Source: Pseudoflavonifractor intestinihominis
Lineage (GTDB): Bacteria > Bacillota > Clostridia > Oscillospirales > Oscillospiraceae
Direction: 5' to 3'
Length of the DNA: 64,000 bases
Assembly (NCBI RefSeq): GCF_040096055.1
Contig: NZ_JBBMFK010000016.1
Location: 1 to 64,000, forward strand
Shown here: in pieces, positions 1-7,985 of the stretch
How the letters are laid out: every line of letters starts with the position of its first letter
Position numbering within the stretch: the first letter of the stretch is position 1
The notes under the pieces: model-generated
Database searches by the model: none
The model's input: the letters and a program-made list of their open reading frames with translations, nothing else
What the model was told of the DNA's origin: nothing
Position numbers and translations under genes: made by a program

Positions 1-97
1 CTGCGATGGTTTTTCATGAGGCGTTGAAAGCCTGTTTGTCAAGGTTCACGCCCTCGCTACTTATTTTCGTAGCAAGGAACTACTTGTACTCCTCGCC

Positions 98-439
98 GTG
101 GTTATCCTGCTGCTGGTATCCGCCGCCACCACGTTTTTGCTCCCTCCGGGCTGGTTTGAGGCCGTCACCTTTGACGCCGTGGTAAAGGAGGATACGCTCC
201 TTCTGGTGGATGAGAATCTGGAGTACCTTTCTATCCTGAGGGAGGACGGAGAAGAACAGAGGCTCTGCATCAGGCAAGACACCAGAGTAACGGACGAGGA
301 CGGTCGGAAGCTGGACCTGACCGAAGGCGTGGAGCTGAAGGCAGGGCAACCCATCCGGGTCACCGCGCGTAGTCTTGTGTATTACGAGCCTGTAACAACA
401 TTTGAAACCTGCTTCAAAATTGTGATGCTCTCCCCGTAG
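98..439 (+). CDS. small membrane-anchored hypothetical protein, start uncertain
   Basis: The product is about 113 residues with one hydrophobic N-terminal helix followed by a soluble, acidic, beta-rich tail of roughly 85 residues. That tail (TRVTDEDGRKLDLTEG, then GQPIRVTA) resembles small extracytoplasmic OB-like or DUF3221-like domains, but I do not recognise a family with confidence. The GTG at 98 has no ribosome binding site. The frame stays open back to a TGA at 17-19 and continues the hydrophobic helix upstream (ELLVLLAVV), so the true N-terminus is probably longer. No ATG, GTG or TTG lies between 20 and 97 in this frame. A CTG at 32 or a 5' disruption are the alternatives. A strong hairpin terminator follows at once. 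Confidence 0.5.
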   Translation: MVILLLVSAATTFLLPPGWFEAVTFDAVVKEDTLLLVDENLEYLSILREDGEEQRLCIRQDTRVTDEDGRKLDLTEGVELKAGQPIRVTARSLVYYEPVTTFETCFKIVMLSP

Positions 440-449
440 GCAAGTCAAA

Positions 450-487
450 CGGCCCGGCGCGAACTGCTTCGCGCCGGGCTCTTTCTG
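450..487 (+). terminator. Rho-independent terminator
   Basis: Stem GCCCGGCGCG / CGCGCCGGGC with an 8-nt loop, followed by TCTTTCTGTCTG. It lies between converging genes and ends the small membrane protein gene. Confidence 0.75.
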
Positions 488-491
488 TCTG

Positions 492-1694
492 TTACTTCCT
501 GGGATCCTGGACGGGGCTGCCGTCGGCGGGCACCAGGCAGCCGTCCTTGTCATACTTGAGGACGGTGATGTCCGCACGGGTGTTCTTGGCGATCTGCTCC
601 ATCTTCATCTGCTCGGTGATGCCCACCACCAGGGTGTAGGCCACGCCGTGGCGCTTGGCCCGGCCGGTGCGGCCGATGCGGTGGATGTAGTACTCGATCT
701 CGTCGGGCACGTCGTAGTTGAACACCACGTCCACGTCGTCGATGTCCAGGCCCCGGGCGGCCACGTCGGTGGCCACCAGCACCCGCAGTTTGCCCTCCCG
801 GAAGGTCTGGAGGGTCTTCTCCCGGATGCGCTGCTGGATGTCCCCGTGGATGGCCTGGGCGGAGATGCCCCGCATCTGGAGCAGACCGGAGAGCCGGTCG
901 GTCATGTTCTTGGTGTTGCAGAAAGCGATGGCCCGCTCGTATCCGCCGTGCTCCAGCAGGGCCACCATGGTCTCCAGCTTGTCCCCCCGGCCCTCCAGGT
1001 CGATGCGGTACTGCTGGATGTCCGGCTTGTTTTCCTCGTCAGGCCGCACCACAATCTCCACCGGGTCCCGCTGGTACACCCAGGAGATGTCCATCACCTC
1101 ACGGGAGATGGTGGCGGAGAAGAGGCCCAGGTTCTTCCGGGACTTGATCTGGTCCAGAATCCGGGTCACGTCGTGGATGAAGCCCATGTCCAGCATCCGG
1201 TCGGCCTCGTCCAGCACCACGGTCTCCACCTTGTCCAGCTTCACCGTGCGCCGCTTCATGTGGTCCATGAGGCGGCCGGGGGTGGCCACCACAATCTGGG
1301 GGTGCTTTTTCAGGGTGGTAATCTGCTTCTCAATGGGGGCGCCGCCGTAGAGGCACACCGAGCGCACACCCTCCTTAAATTCACACAGGTCCCGCAGCTC
1401 GTCCTGAATCTGGAGGGCCAACTCACGGGTGGGGGCCAGCACCAGGGCCTGGACCGCGTCGCTCTCCGGGTCGATGTGCTCCACCATGGGGATGCCGAAG
1501 GCAAAGGTCTTGCCCGTGCCGGTAGGGGCCTTGGCGATGACGTCCTTCCACTCCATGAAGTAGGGGATGGCGCCCGCCTGGACCGGGGTGGCCCGGACAT
1601 AGCCCTTCTTGTCGATGGCCTTCATGACCTCGGCCGAGAGGCCCAGGTCCGCGTAATTGACAATTTCATTTACCTGTTCGCCGTTGATTTCCAT
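492..1694 (-). CDS. DEAD-box ATP-dependent RNA helicase
   Basis: A 400-residue cytoplasmic RNA helicase of the DEAD-box (SF2) class, which unwinds RNA duplexes in ribosome assembly, mRNA decay or cold adaptation. Visible motifs in order are the Q-motif region (GYVRATPVQAGAIP), Walker A APTGTGKT, PTRELA, TPGR, DEAD (VVLDEADRML), SAT (LFSATIS), the ARGLDI region and HRIGRTGRA. The length fits a minimal two-RecA-domain helicase with almost no C-terminal extension, unlike CshA or DeaD. I chose the ATG at 1694 because GAAAGGAA lies about 8 nt upstream; an in-frame extension to 1763 is not protein-like. A promoter and an inverted repeat lie upstream, giving a leader of about 135 nt. Confidence 0.95.
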   Translation of the reverse strand: MEINGEQVNEIVNYADLGLSAEVMKAIDKKGYVRATPVQAGAIPYFMEWKDVIAKAPTGTGKTFAFGIPMVEHIDPESDAVQALVLAPTRELALQIQDELRDLCEFKEGVRSVCLYGGAPIEKQITTLKKHPQIVVATPGRLMDHMKRRTVKLDKVETVVLDEADRMLDMGFIHDVTRILDQIKSRKNLGLFSATISREVMDISWVYQRDPVEIVVRPDEENKPDIQQYRIDLEGRGDKLETMVALLEHGGYERAIAFCNTKNMTDRLSGLLQMRGISAQAIHGDIQQRIREKTLQTFREGKLRVLVATDVAARGLDIDDVDVVFNYDVPDEIEYYIHRIGRTGRAKRHGVAYTLVVGITEQMKMEQIAKNTRADITVLKYDKDGCLVPADGSPVQDPRK

Positions 1695-1817
1695 GCTGAT
1701 ATTCCTTTCTTTCCGCACTGATTCAAGGTCCCCACAAGGCGAAAAGAACCCTTTCAGCCCCAACGCCCGCCCGGCCCGGGGGGCGCGACCCTAAATCAAC
1801 AGAGAAATTCTGTTTTT

Positions 1818-1856
1818 TCTCCGGTATTCGGTCAATAGTGTAGCATATACCGGAGA
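1818..1856. repeat. 10-bp inverted repeat over the helicase -10 region
   Basis: TCTCCGGTAT at 1818-1827 and its complement ATACCGGAGA at 1847-1856 are separated by 19 nt. They bracket the minus-strand -10 box. This could be an operator or a hairpin at the mRNA start; the role is inferred. Confidence 0.5.
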
Positions 1857-1865
1857 AATATGCAA
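1837..1865 (-). promoter_or_regulatory. sigma-A-type promoter of the DEAD-box helicase
   Basis: On the minus strand, -35 TTGCAT (1860-1865), a 17-nt spacer and -10 TACACT (1837-1842). Transcription from here gives a leader of about 135 nt before the ATG at 1694, as is common for cold-inducible helicases. Confidence 0.5.
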
Positions 1866-1887
1866 CGGATATTGGCGCGTGTGTTCC

Positions 1888-1916
1888 TTGACATTCCGGA
1901 AATGAGCGGATACAAT
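1888..1916 (+). promoter_or_regulatory. sigma-A-type promoter of the GT2-GtrA operon
   Basis: -35 TTGACA (1888-1893), a 17-nt spacer and -10 TACAAT (1911-1916), followed by a 50-nt leader to the TTG start at 1973. Confidence 0.7.
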
Positions 1917-1972
1917 GTTACTCTGCTATAGTGTAAAAATATTGTGTAAAAACTGGAAGGAGGCGCGGGAGA

Positions 1973-2671
1973 TTGAAGCTTTCACTGGTAATCCCCGCCT
2001 ATAATGAGAGCAGCATCATTGAGGCCACCCTCCGCACCGTCACCGCCCGTCTGGCGGAGATGGACCCGGACTACGAGCTGCTCATTGTGGACGACGGCAG
2101 CACCGACAACATGGCCGACCTGGTGCGTCCCTTTGAGGACGGCCACGTCCGCCTGACCGGCTACCACCCCAACGGCGGCAAGGGCAAGGCCGTCCGGACG
2201 GGCATGCTGGAGGCGAAAGGGGACTATGTGTTCTGCACCGACGCCGACCTGGCCTACGGCCTGGAGAACATCCCCGACATGCTGGACAAGCTGGCGGCGG
2301 GGGCGGACCTGTGCATCGGCTCCCGGCGGCTGGACGCTCTGGGCTACCAGGGCTATCCCCCCATCCGCCTGCTGACCTCCAAGGTGTTCGGCCTGCTGGT
2401 GCGGCTCTTCTCCGGCCTGCCCTACGACACCCAGTGCGGTATCAAGGGCTACCGGCACGACGCCGCCCAGGCCATCTTCTCCCGCTGCTCCACCGACGGC
2501 TTCGCCTTTGACTTTGAGGTGCTCCTCCGGGCCCGGAAGCTGGGCCTGCGGGTGGCCCAGGAGGCGGTCCACGTGGTGAACCACCGGGAATCCAAGGTGA
2601 ACATCCTCCGGGACAGCGTCCGCATGTTCCGGGATATCTTCCGCATCCGGCGGCTGGTGGCCCATACATGA
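1973..2671 (+). CDS. family 2 glycosyltransferase (polyprenyl-phosphate sugar transferase type)
   Basis: A 232-residue GT-A glycosyltransferase of the dolichyl-phosphate glucose/mannose synthase type. It begins directly with the nucleotide-binding strand LSLVIPAYNES and has the VDDGSTDN motif, the FCTDADLAYG metal/nucleotide region and a GSRRLD segment. It probably loads a sugar from NDP-sugar onto undecaprenyl phosphate at the inner membrane face. Translation starts at TTG, with GGAAGGAGG ten nt upstream. Its stop overlaps the start of the next gene by ATGA. The three-gene set GT2 / polytopic protein / GtrA is the classic lipid-linked sugar donor, transferase and flippase arrangement (compare gtrB, gtr and gtrA). 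Confidence 0.88.
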   Translation: MKLSLVIPAYNESSIIEATLRTVTARLAEMDPDYELLIVDDGSTDNMADLVRPFEDGHVRLTGYHPNGGKGKAVRTGMLEAKGDYVFCTDADLAYGLENIPDMLDKLAAGADLCIGSRRLDALGYQGYPPIRLLTSKVFGLLVRLFSGLPYDTQCGIKGYRHDAAQAIFSRCSTDGFAFDFEVLLRARKLGLRVAQEAVHVVNHRESKVNILRDSVRMFRDIFRIRRLVAHT

Positions 2672-4296
2672 GGGGCCGCCTGTTCCACAAGGAGCGGCCC
2701 TGGCTGGTCTTTGCCCTGATCTTCGCCCTGGTGCTGCTCCGCTTCTGCTACTACGGCTTCACCTACTACCCCCAGCTGGACGACTACATCCAGCTCCACA
2801 ACCAGTCCGCCTACTACTCCGCCAAGGCGGTCATCCTGGACATGGGGCTGCTGTCCTCCCGGCCCCTGGCCTCGGTGATGGACTACTTCTTCTGGTCTCA
2901 TTTCTGGCCCTTCCTCATGGCCGCGGTGGCCCTCCTCTCCGCCATGTACGCCGCCTCGGCCTGCCTGTTCCGCCGGGTGTGGGGGGAGTATTTCGGCACC
3001 GGGTATGTGTTCCTGGTGATCTACGCCCTGCTGCCCCTGGGCGTGGAGGGCACCTACTGGATCTCCGCGTCCAACCGGGTGGTGCCCTCCCTGTTCTTCG
3101 TGGCCCTGGCCATGTACCTGTTCCAGAAGTGGTGCCGGACAGGCAGGGCCCGCTGGCTGTCCCTCTATTTCATCGCCCAGTTCATCTCCTTCTGCTTCTA
3201 CGAGCAGGGCCTGGTGCTGTCGGTGACCGGGGTGCTGCTGGTGGGTATCATCGAGTTCTTCCGGGGCAATCATAAGAAGAGCCTCTTTGCCCTGCTCACC
3301 TTTGTCAACGCGGGCATCTACTTCGCCTTTACCGGCTACTTCTCCACCTCCACCGGCCAGCTGGGCAGCCGCCTGAAGCTGACCCTGCCCTGGCAGGAGG
3401 GGTGGGACAAGGTGTTCCTCTCCGCCGCCGGGCAGACCGGCGAGTCCTTCCTTGTCGGCGGGTACAAGACCCTGTTCCGGGGCTTCCGCCGGGGCATCCA
3501 GTGCATCCTGGCCGACTTCAGCCCCCTGTGGGTGGTGGTGCTGGTGGTGCTGTGCGCGGCCCTGTTCCTGCTCGCCCGCCGCTTCACCGCGGAGCGCCCC
3601 GCCGGCGAGGCCGCCCTGCCCAGGCCCTGGGCGCTGCTGGTGGGCTTCCTCATGGCCCTGGCGCCGGTGACGCTGTTCTTCGTGCTGTCCAGTCCGTCGG
3701 TGGCCCTGCGCAACACGGTGTTCTCCTTCTGCGGCATGGCCCTGTTTATCGACGCGGTGTGGAGCATGCTGCTGACCAAGTGCTCCGCCCGGGGCATTGT
3801 CACCGGCGCGGTGTGCGCGGTGTGCGCAGCGGTGTTCTCCGTGGCGGCGGTCAGCGAGATTCACGACTACCGCGCCACCACCCTGGCCGACCAGCGGGTG
3901 GCCCGGGCGGTCACCTCCGCTGTGGTGGGGGACGAGGACACCATCGCCGTGCTCAACCTGGAGCCCAACTACCTGAGCGAACAGAACTTCCTCTACCACG
4001 AGCACATCCACGGCGCCACCGAGAGCACCTGGGCCCTGGCGGGCCTGCTGTCCTGGGCCGCCGACGACCCCGCGTTCCCCGCCGCCACCCCCGTGCCCAT
4101 GGGCGGGCACTACGCCGGCAGCCTGACCGAATTCGGCGCCCTGCTGTGGTACGACCACAAGACGGGCACCGTCCAGTCGGTGATGGCCGTCCCCGCCGGG
4201 GAGGGCGTCTACGAAATCCACACAGCGGGCGGGGCCGTCCTGGCCGTGGCCCGGGAAGAAAACGGAACCGGCAGCCTGACCGCCGCCGGAGACTAA
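2668..4296 (+). CDS. polytopic membrane protein, GT-C-like glucosyltransferase candidate
   Basis: A 542-residue protein with about 10-12 hydrophobic segments and a soluble C-terminal portion of roughly 140 residues. The first extracytoplasmic loop carries an acidic LDDY motif after helix 1, the position where GT-C enzymes place their catalytic acidic residues. It is translationally coupled to the GT2 gene (ATGA overlap) and followed 9 nt later by gtrA. From that context it would transfer the lipid-linked sugar to a cell-surface acceptor. The acceptor and sugar cannot be read from sequence; a general DUF membrane protein is the alternative. Confidence 0.7.
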   Translation: MRGRLFHKERPWLVFALIFALVLLRFCYYGFTYYPQLDDYIQLHNQSAYYSAKAVILDMGLLSSRPLASVMDYFFWSHFWPFLMAAVALLSAMYAASACLFRRVWGEYFGTGYVFLVIYALLPLGVEGTYWISASNRVVPSLFFVALAMYLFQKWCRTGRARWLSLYFIAQFISFCFYEQGLVLSVTGVLLVGIIEFFRGNHKKSLFALLTFVNAGIYFAFTGYFSTSTGQLGSRLKLTLPWQEGWDKVFLSAAGQTGESFLVGGYKTLFRGFRRGIQCILADFSPLWVVVLVVLCAALFLLARRFTAERPAGEAALPRPWALLVGFLMALAPVTLFFVLSSPSVALRNTVFSFCGMALFIDAVWSMLLTKCSARGIVTGAVCAVCAAVFSVAAVSEIHDYRATTLADQRVARAVTSAVVGDEDTIAVLNLEPNYLSEQNFLYHEHIHGATESTWALAGLLSWAADDPAFPAATPVPMGGHYAGSLTEFGALLWYDHKTGTVQSVMAVPAGEGVYEIHTAGGAVLAVAREENGTGSLTAAGD

Positions 4297-4305
4297 GGTG
4301 AGTCC

Positions 4306-4788
4306 ATGAAAGAAAAAATCCTCCATCTCATTGAGGTCTTTGACCTAAAGCGGTTTATCAAATTCGGTTTCATCGGCGTGCTCAACACCCTGGTGGACTT
4401 TGTGGTGTTCTACCTGCTCAACCGGTTCGTCATCAAGGACGGCCCCACCCTGGTGCTGCTGGGGGCCACCATTGTGGCCGGCCCCTATATCTCCAACGCC
4501 ATCTCCTATGTGGTGGCCAATGTCCACAGCTTTATCTGGAACAAGTTCTGGACCTTCCAGAAGAAGGAGCCCCTCACCCGCCGGGAGGTGGGCCGGTACA
4601 TCGTGACCAGCTGCGGCTTCCTCATCATCTCCTCCATCGGCCTGTCCATCTTCATGTCCGTGTTCCAGCTGCCCGCCTTCGCGGCGGTCATCCCCGCCGG
4701 GCTCATCCCCCTGGCCGCCAAGATCCCCAACACCTGCGTCACCATGTTCTACAACTACCTGATGAACAAGTTCTGGGTGTTCAAGTGA
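4306..4788 (+). CDS. GtrA family membrane protein (lipid-linked sugar flippase)
   Basis: A 160-residue protein with four transmembrane segments. It has the GtrA hallmarks FIKFGFIGVLNTLVDF at the N-terminus and the NFxWNKFWTF-like motif repeated in the middle (HSFIWNKFWTFQ) and at the end (NYLMNKFWVFK). GtrA proteins are thought to flip undecaprenyl-phosphate sugars made by the partner GT2 enzyme. It is the last gene of the three-gene operon, with a strong terminator directly after it. Confidence 0.9.
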   Translation: MKEKILHLIEVFDLKRFIKFGFIGVLNTLVDFVVFYLLNRFVIKDGPTLVLLGATIVAGPYISNAISYVVANVHSFIWNKFWTFQKKEPLTRREVGRYIVTSCGFLIISSIGLSIFMSVFQLPAFAAVIPAGLIPLAAKIPNTCVTMFYNYLMNKFWVFK

Positions 4789-4790
4789 GC

Positions 4791-4827
4791 AAAAAGGTTC
4801 CCTCCCGCTAGGGAGGGAACCTTTTTC
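4791..4827. terminator. bidirectional terminator, copy 1 of a duplicated hairpin
   Basis: AAAAAGGTTCCCTCCC, a 4-nt loop, GGGAGGGAACCTTTTT. It is functional on both strands between gtrA and the converging hydrolase gene. It differs by one loop base from the hairpin at 7469-7506. Confidence 0.9.
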
Positions 4828-4840
4828 GCTTATTTCTTTA

Positions 4841-6646
4841 TCAAGCTCCCAGGTCCTCCGTGCAGTAGCGGATGAGAGAGCTGCCGGTATACACCGTATT
4901 CTGTGCCACAACGGGTTCGCTGATCTCCCACTGGTTTCCCGCCACGTTGGTGTGGATGGAGTACATACCGGCTGCGGAGGAGGAGACGTCCACCCGGAGA
5001 TAATCACCGGGGTTGAGCTTGCACACCACCGGTCCGGTCTCAAAATTCAGGGTGACCTGCTCTCCCGGCGTGTAGCTCCCCAGCTGGTAGCTCAGAGAGG
5101 TAATGTCCTCCCGCAGGTTGTACGCTACCCCGTCCTTCACCACATAGATCCGGACCAGGAAGCAGGTATCCTCACAGTCCGAGGACACTGTAAGCTGCGC
5201 GCTCAGGGTCCCCTTGATATAGGTCTCCTCCTCCACCGGCGCGCCCAGGAAGGTGAGGATATCCTGCCGGATGCCCGGCTCCGCTTCCGCCGCCAGTCCA
5301 TTGTAGCCGTTGGTCCCGTTGCCGCCGTTCTCATCGCTGGCCTGGAACACGGCGGGGTCATTGGGATCATAGGTATAGGTCATGGCGGTCACTTCCCCGG
5401 CCTGCTGGTCCAGAGTGTTCTGATTGAGATAGAGCACATGCTCCTGGCTGCCGTCTGTGAGGGAGTCCGGCTCGGTAAACCACTGGTCGCCGTCCACAGG
5501 GTAGTAGGTCACTGTGCCCAGCTCCACCTTTGTGGGCTCAGTGCCGTTCCGTACGCTGTCAAAGAAATCCACCACGTAGTCGGCATTGTAGTTGGGCGTG
5601 GTGGAGTCGCCCACATTGAGCGGCCAGTCCTCGCTGCCCGTATAGCTGTGGCCGAACTGGCTGATCACAAAGGCCGACTGGGCCTTTTGCTCCTCCGAGA
5701 AGCCGTTCCAGATGGCATTGCTGTCCTCATAGAAGATGTCGTAGAAGTTCTCATACAGCAGCACCGGGATATCAATGGCGGCAATGGCGTCGTAGATATA
5801 CGATCCGGCCGCCTCGGTCCGCCACCACTCCCCATCCTCGGGGTGGGTGAGGATGCCGGTCCAGTATTCGTCCTGTTCGCCGTACATCTCCACCGGCCAG
5901 TTGATGTAGGGGAAGGTGTTGAACAGCGTCATGTCCATGGTGTTGCCCAGAGCGGTGCCGTCAAAGCCCGCCGGGCGGTGCATCATGGCCTGCCAGTAGC
6001 CCATAAGGCCAATTTTGATGAAGCCGTTCTGATACCATGCGTCATACCGGGTGCTCACCGGGCACTGCATGGAGATCGCTTTGATATCCTCGTGAGGCGC
6101 GTAGAGGTGGGACATGGAGGTAAAGCCCATATAGCTCATGCCGTTGCAGAAGAGCTCGCCGTTATAGAAATCCTGCTGGCGGATCCAGTCCATTACCTGC
6201 AGTTCGTCGTCCGTGTCGTGGATGTAGGCCAGGAAGCTCTCATACTGGCTGTTGGCAGTGCCTCTGGTCTGGATCATGACAAAGGCGTAGCCTGCCTCCA
6301 CAAAGGCGCTACTGTCCGCCACGCAGGATTCAAAATACTCGGCGGTAAACTCATCCGTGGCGGCCTGATAGCAGTTCTGCGTGATGACCGTGGGGAACTG
6401 CCCCTCCTTTTCCGGGGTGACCACCAGACAGCAGATCTCCGTGCCGTCCTCCATCGGCACGAACTCCGCCCGGGCATAGCCGCCAGCGCAGGGAATATAG
6501 TCCTCCTGGGACGGCTCGGGCGTTGTCTGCTGTGAGACGGAAGGTTGGGGCGACGTGGGCGGCGCGGATTCTGCCGTCGGCTCCTGGCAGGCAACCAACA
6601 ACAGCAGGAGTGCGAGGCAGACGAGTGCACTGACGGTCTTTTTCAT
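4841..6646 (-). CDS. secreted S15/CocE-family hydrolase lipoprotein (X-Pro dipeptidyl-peptidase-like)
   Basis: 601 residues. A signal peptide with lipobox LLVAC (Cys20) and a Ser/Thr/Pro-rich linker place it on the outer membrane face. The alpha/beta-hydrolase domain shows the nucleophile in GMSYMG (Ser171), the family signature of CocE/NonD esterases and X-prolyl dipeptidyl peptidases, and a likely catalytic His in SQFGHSYTG. The C-terminal third is the jelly-roll domain of PepX/CocE enzymes. It probably cleaves proline-containing peptides or an acyl ester; the substrate cannot be chosen from sequence. The ATG has AGGAGG upstream. It diverges from a TetR regulator and sits between duplicated terminators. 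Confidence 0.88.
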   Translation of the reverse strand: MKKTVSALVCLALLLLLVACQEPTAESAPPTSPQPSVSQQTTPEPSQEDYIPCAGGYARAEFVPMEDGTEICCLVVTPEKEGQFPTVITQNCYQAATDEFTAEYFESCVADSSAFVEAGYAFVMIQTRGTANSQYESFLAYIHDTDDELQVMDWIRQQDFYNGELFCNGMSYMGFTSMSHLYAPHEDIKAISMQCPVSTRYDAWYQNGFIKIGLMGYWQAMMHRPAGFDGTALGNTMDMTLFNTFPYINWPVEMYGEQDEYWTGILTHPEDGEWWRTEAAGSYIYDAIAAIDIPVLLYENFYDIFYEDSNAIWNGFSEEQKAQSAFVISQFGHSYTGSEDWPLNVGDSTTPNYNADYVVDFFDSVRNGTEPTKVELGTVTYYPVDGDQWFTEPDSLTDGSQEHVLYLNQNTLDQQAGEVTAMTYTYDPNDPAVFQASDENGGNGTNGYNGLAAEAEPGIRQDILTFLGAPVEEETYIKGTLSAQLTVSSDCEDTCFLVRIYVVKDGVAYNLREDITSLSYQLGSYTPGEQVTLNFETGPVVCKLNPGDYLRVDVSSSAAGMYSIHTNVAGNQWEISEPVVAQNTVYTGSSLIRYCTEDLGA

Positions 6647-6688
6647 TGTTTTTCCTCCTTTTTTTATTTGAATGGTTTCCCTTCCAAG

Positions 6689-6716
6689 TTGACAAATCGA
6701 ATTAAAAGGTTATAAT
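6689..6716 (+). promoter_or_regulatory. consensus promoter for the TetR-type regulator
   Basis: TTGACA (6689-6694), a 16-nt spacer and TATAAT (6711-6716). It lies in the divergent region shared with the hydrolase gene and gives a leader of about 140 nt. Confidence 0.7.
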
Positions 6717-6862
6717 AAAATCCTATATTATTGTGCTATCTGCCATTATTATCTCAGAGCCGCCTGCTCCATACAACCCGCAGTTTCTTCCCTGTCGCTG
6801 AAATAGAATTGCCCCCCATTCTGCAACAGATGACTCGTTTTTGTTGGGAGGTGCGTGTTTCG

Positions 6863-7447
6863 TTGAAAGTCACCGGAAAGCAAAAAATCTGCGACGCCCT
6901 CTGCCGGTTGGCCGCAGCGCGCCCCGCAGAAAAAGTCCCTATCTCCAATCTTATCGAGGAGGCGGGGGTCAACCGCTCCACCTTTTATTACCATTTCGAC
7001 AATCCCCGCTCTGTTCTGGACTACATGATCAAAACCTTCTGTCAGAAATATCTGCAGCTGCTCTCTATGCCCTCGGGTCAGACCGCCCGGGCACTGGACT
7101 CGGACAGCCAAATGCAGCTGGAACAGAACGTGTGCACCTATGTCTTTTCCGTCCAGCACTACATCCGTTTTTTCCTCTCCGAGCACAACTATCTCACCTT
7201 TAAGCAGGCTTTTTTAACCTATTTCCGCGACTACTGCAAAAGTCATCGGGTGGTCCAGATCTTTTCCGACGGCAGCGTCTGTCCGCTGAAACAGGGGATC
7301 GTCTACGACTACTTTCTCCGTATTTTAGCCTCCCAGCTGCTCGGTATTCTTGAATTCTGGGCAGAGCGGGACTTCAGCGAGGGCCCGGAAGATTTTATTC
7401 AGCTGTTCAATGCCCTCCACAATTCCACCATTTCTCTCCAGGGCTAA
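6863..7447 (+). CDS. TetR/AcrR family transcriptional regulator
   Basis: About 194 residues. The N-terminal helix-turn-helix is clear: KICDALCRLAAARPAEKVPI, then NLIEEAGVNRSTFYYHF, the standard TetR recognition-helix pattern. The C-terminal part has the all-helical character of a dimerisation and ligand domain of the TetR_C / DhaS-like type. I set the start at TTG 6863 with GGGAGG 11 nt upstream; the longer frame from 6731 encodes non-conserved sequence and would begin at the -10 box. It diverges from the S15 hydrolase, which is its most likely target. Confidence 0.88.
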   Translation: MKVTGKQKICDALCRLAAARPAEKVPISNLIEEAGVNRSTFYYHFDNPRSVLDYMIKTFCQKYLQLLSMPSGQTARALDSDSQMQLEQNVCTYVFSVQHYIRFFLSEHNYLTFKQAFLTYFRDYCKSHRVVQIFSDGSVCPLKQGIVYDYFLRILASQLLGILEFWAERDFSEGPEDFIQLFNALHNSTISLQG

Positions 7448-7468
7448 CTACCCAATGCGCATAATATG

Positions 7469-7506
7469 AAAAAGGTTCCCTCCCGCTTGGGAGGGAACCT
7501 TTTTTA
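7469..7506. terminator. bidirectional terminator, copy 2 of a duplicated hairpin
   Basis: AAAAAGGTTCCCTCCC, loop GCTT, GGGAGGGAACCTTTTTT. It serves the TetR gene and the converging membrane-protein gene, and nearly matches 4791-4827. Confidence 0.9.
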
Positions 7507-7941
7507 TGCCGTTTTGTCTGCTTTCGGCCGGGCCAGCCACAGCAGCCCCGCCGCCACCCACAGGCACACTGTGATGATGATGGACAGCCAGTTGGGCCCT
7601 TCGGGGGTCAGCCCCAGCCACAGCGGGATAAAGGACAGACACCCGGCGGCGATGAGGAAGCCCCAGGCCGTGCCGGGAAAGGCGCCGTTCCTGCCCAGCC
7701 CCGCCGCCAGGCCGGAGAGGGAGCCCAGGGCCAGCACTCCGGCCAGAGGGACCAGGAAGTTGCCGTATCCCCACACGATGCTGTCGAACCAGGAATAGGT
7801 CCGGTAGCGCACCTGGTCGGGGCCGACGGCAAAGGTCATGGTGACGCTGCCGGGGAAGAGCATCAGGGCCCCAGCCGCCAGCACCAGCACCAGGGCGGCG
7901 GCGCAGGCCCCACGGACGGGCAGAACAGGTCTTCTCTTCAT
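7504..7941 (-). CDS. four-helix membrane protein, unknown function
   Basis: A 145-residue protein with four predicted transmembrane helices. A cationic N-terminus (MKRRPVLPVRG) precedes helix 1, and an extracytoplasmic loop of about 30 residues follows it, containing YSWFDSIVWGYGNFLVP. I do not recognise a family. AAGGAGG lies 8 nt upstream of the ATG. It is downstream of the antiporter gene on the same strand with a 44-nt gap, so it may be co-transcribed and reach the shared terminator at 7469-7506. Confidence 0.75.
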   Translation of the reverse strand: MKRRPVLPVRGACAAALVLVLAAGALMLFPGSVTMTFAVGPDQVRYRTYSWFDSIVWGYGNFLVPLAGVLALGSLSGLAAGLGRNGAFPGTAWGFLIAAGCLSFIPLWLGLTPEGPNWLSIIITVCLWVAAGLLWLARPKADKTA

Positions 7942-7985
7942 GGTCGGTTCCTCCTTTCCATCTCCCGGGCGTTCCGCCCGGCGTC

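Noticed and set aside
2449..4326. Long minus-strand open frame opposite the GT2/GT-C genes
   Set aside because: Its composition (His/Gly/Gln repeats) is typical of antisense of GC-biased codons; the plus-strand genes have clear families and coupled starts.
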